From Paenibacillus foliorum (GTDB lineage: Bacteria; Bacillota; Bacilli; Paenibacillales; NBRC-103111), in contig NZ_WHOD01000055.1 in NCBI RefSeq assembly GCF_013141765.1, forward strand, positions 186,001 through 250,000: 64,000 bases of DNA, read 5' to 3'. Shown here one piece after another: positions 63,537 to 64,000 of this stretch. The notes below the pieces were generated by a model. That model saw only the letters and a list, made by a program, of their open reading frames with translations, was not told the DNA's origin and made no database searches. The position numbers and the translations under genes were made by a program. Numbering within the stretch: position 1 is the stretch's first letter; the number at the start of each line of letters is the position of its first letter.

Positions 63537-64000
63537 ATGCAGCCGTCTTATGTTTATGAAATTCACATGCCACCTGACTTCGACCCTAAGAAGAACTACC
63601 CGGCCATTTTCACGCTTCATGGTAAAGGATCAAATGAAAAAAATATGCTTTCTTTGGTAGAGCCGCTTCTCCATGATTTTATCATTATCGCCATTCGGGG
63701 AGATCTTCGATTAGGTACAGGATTTCAATATTATGAACTGAAGAGTCTTGGAAATCCGATTCGTGAGCTGTTTGACAAGGCCATACAGCAGCTAGAAGAT
63801 ATGATTCGATACGCAACGGATAAATACCCGATTGATCCGTTGCGGCGTTATTTGCTCGGTTTCAGCCAAGGGGCCATTCTTTCCGTGACGCTGGCTCTTA
63901 TCATGGGAGAGCAAATCAAAGGGATTGTCGCTCTAAACGGATACGTTCCAGATTTTGTGAAGACCGAGTACCCGCTGCAAAGCATACAAAATGTGTCCGT
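63537..64000 (+). CDS. phospholipase/carboxylesterase-family alpha/beta hydrolase (partial)
   Basis: The gene runs off the right edge; 154 codons are present. AAGGAG precedes the ATG. IFTLHGKGSNEKNM carries the oxyanion loop, IAIRGDLRLGTGFQYYEL the family's second signature, and LLGFSQGAILSVTLAL the nucleophile elbow with Ser. These are the marks of the YtpA/Est-like carboxylesterase family. It follows the phosphotransferase by 29 bp on the same strand and may be cotranscribed. The catalytic Asp and His lie beyond the window. Confidence 0.88.
   Translation, partial: MQPSYVYEIHMPPDFDPKKNYPAIFTLHGKGSNEKNMLSLVEPLLHDFIIIAIRGDLRLGTGFQYYELKSLGNPIRELFDKAIQQLEDMIRYATDKYPIDPLRRYLLGFSQGAILSVTLALIMGEQIKGIVALNGYVPDFVKTEYPLQSIQNVS

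Overview
The window looks like a chromosomal segment of a spore-forming, low-to-mid GC Bacillota, most probably Paenibacillus or a close relative. The signs are a YheC/YheD-type endospore ATP-grasp protein, a sporulenol (squalene-hopene) cyclase, a T-box leader, Fur, cre and TetR operators of Bacillota type, several CUT1 sugar ABC transporters with lipoprotein binding proteins, a large membrane-bound AraC-type regulator, and many TTG/GTG starts with strong GGAGG ribosome binding sites. I see no rRNA, tRNA, CRISPR array, intact insertion sequence, prophage or replication origin.

Layout. 1-7.3 kb: end of a PAP2 phosphatase, a panD plus YheC/D pair, a threonine synthase, a zinc-ribbon microprotein, a VOC protein, a DoxX protein, then a DeoR / TarJ-like dehydrogenase / glycerophosphodiesterase cluster. 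7.3-19 kb: a mosaic of single genes (phosphotransferase, AraC regulator, CcpA-controlled orphan binding protein, sporulenol cyclase, arylamine N-acetyltransferase, MFS pump with TetR repressor, FMN reductase) mixed with gene remnants and one copy of a ~250-bp dispersed repeat. 19-25 kb: a GntR-controlled operon of IphP-type phosphatase, two permeases, binding protein and metallophosphoesterase, which reads as uptake and dephosphorylation of an organic phosphate. 25-33.7 kb: T-box-controlled aspartate-semialdehyde dehydrogenase, TetR/hydrolase pair, Fur-controlled siderophore-binding lipoprotein, Eis-like acetyltransferase, glutathione peroxidase, kinase-like phosphotransferase.

33.7-46.6 kb is the most coherent block: two Gfo/Idh/MocA oxidoreductases alternate with two TIM-barrel isomerase-like proteins, followed by two SDRs and an UlaG-like metallo-hydrolase, a transmembrane AraC regulator, and a complete CUT1 importer. 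The catabolic and transport halves are each preceded by a related ~93-bp upstream region, which suggests one regulon. The enzyme set fits an oxidation-elimination-hydration-reduction route through 3-keto sugars, as described for levoglucosan and related glycosides; this is inference.

46.6-64 kb: an acetyltransferase, a frameshifted phosphotransferase remnant abutting the second copy of the dispersed repeat, an Lsa-like ABC-F ribosome-protection gene, a LysR/zwf/tkt/tal pentose-phosphate cluster, a metallophosphoesterase, a histidine phosphatase, an NmrA-like reductase with duplicated operators, a broken royal-jelly/yellow-family gene, a hybrid histidine kinase, a phosphotransferase with a possible translational attenuator, and the start of an esterase cut by the window end.
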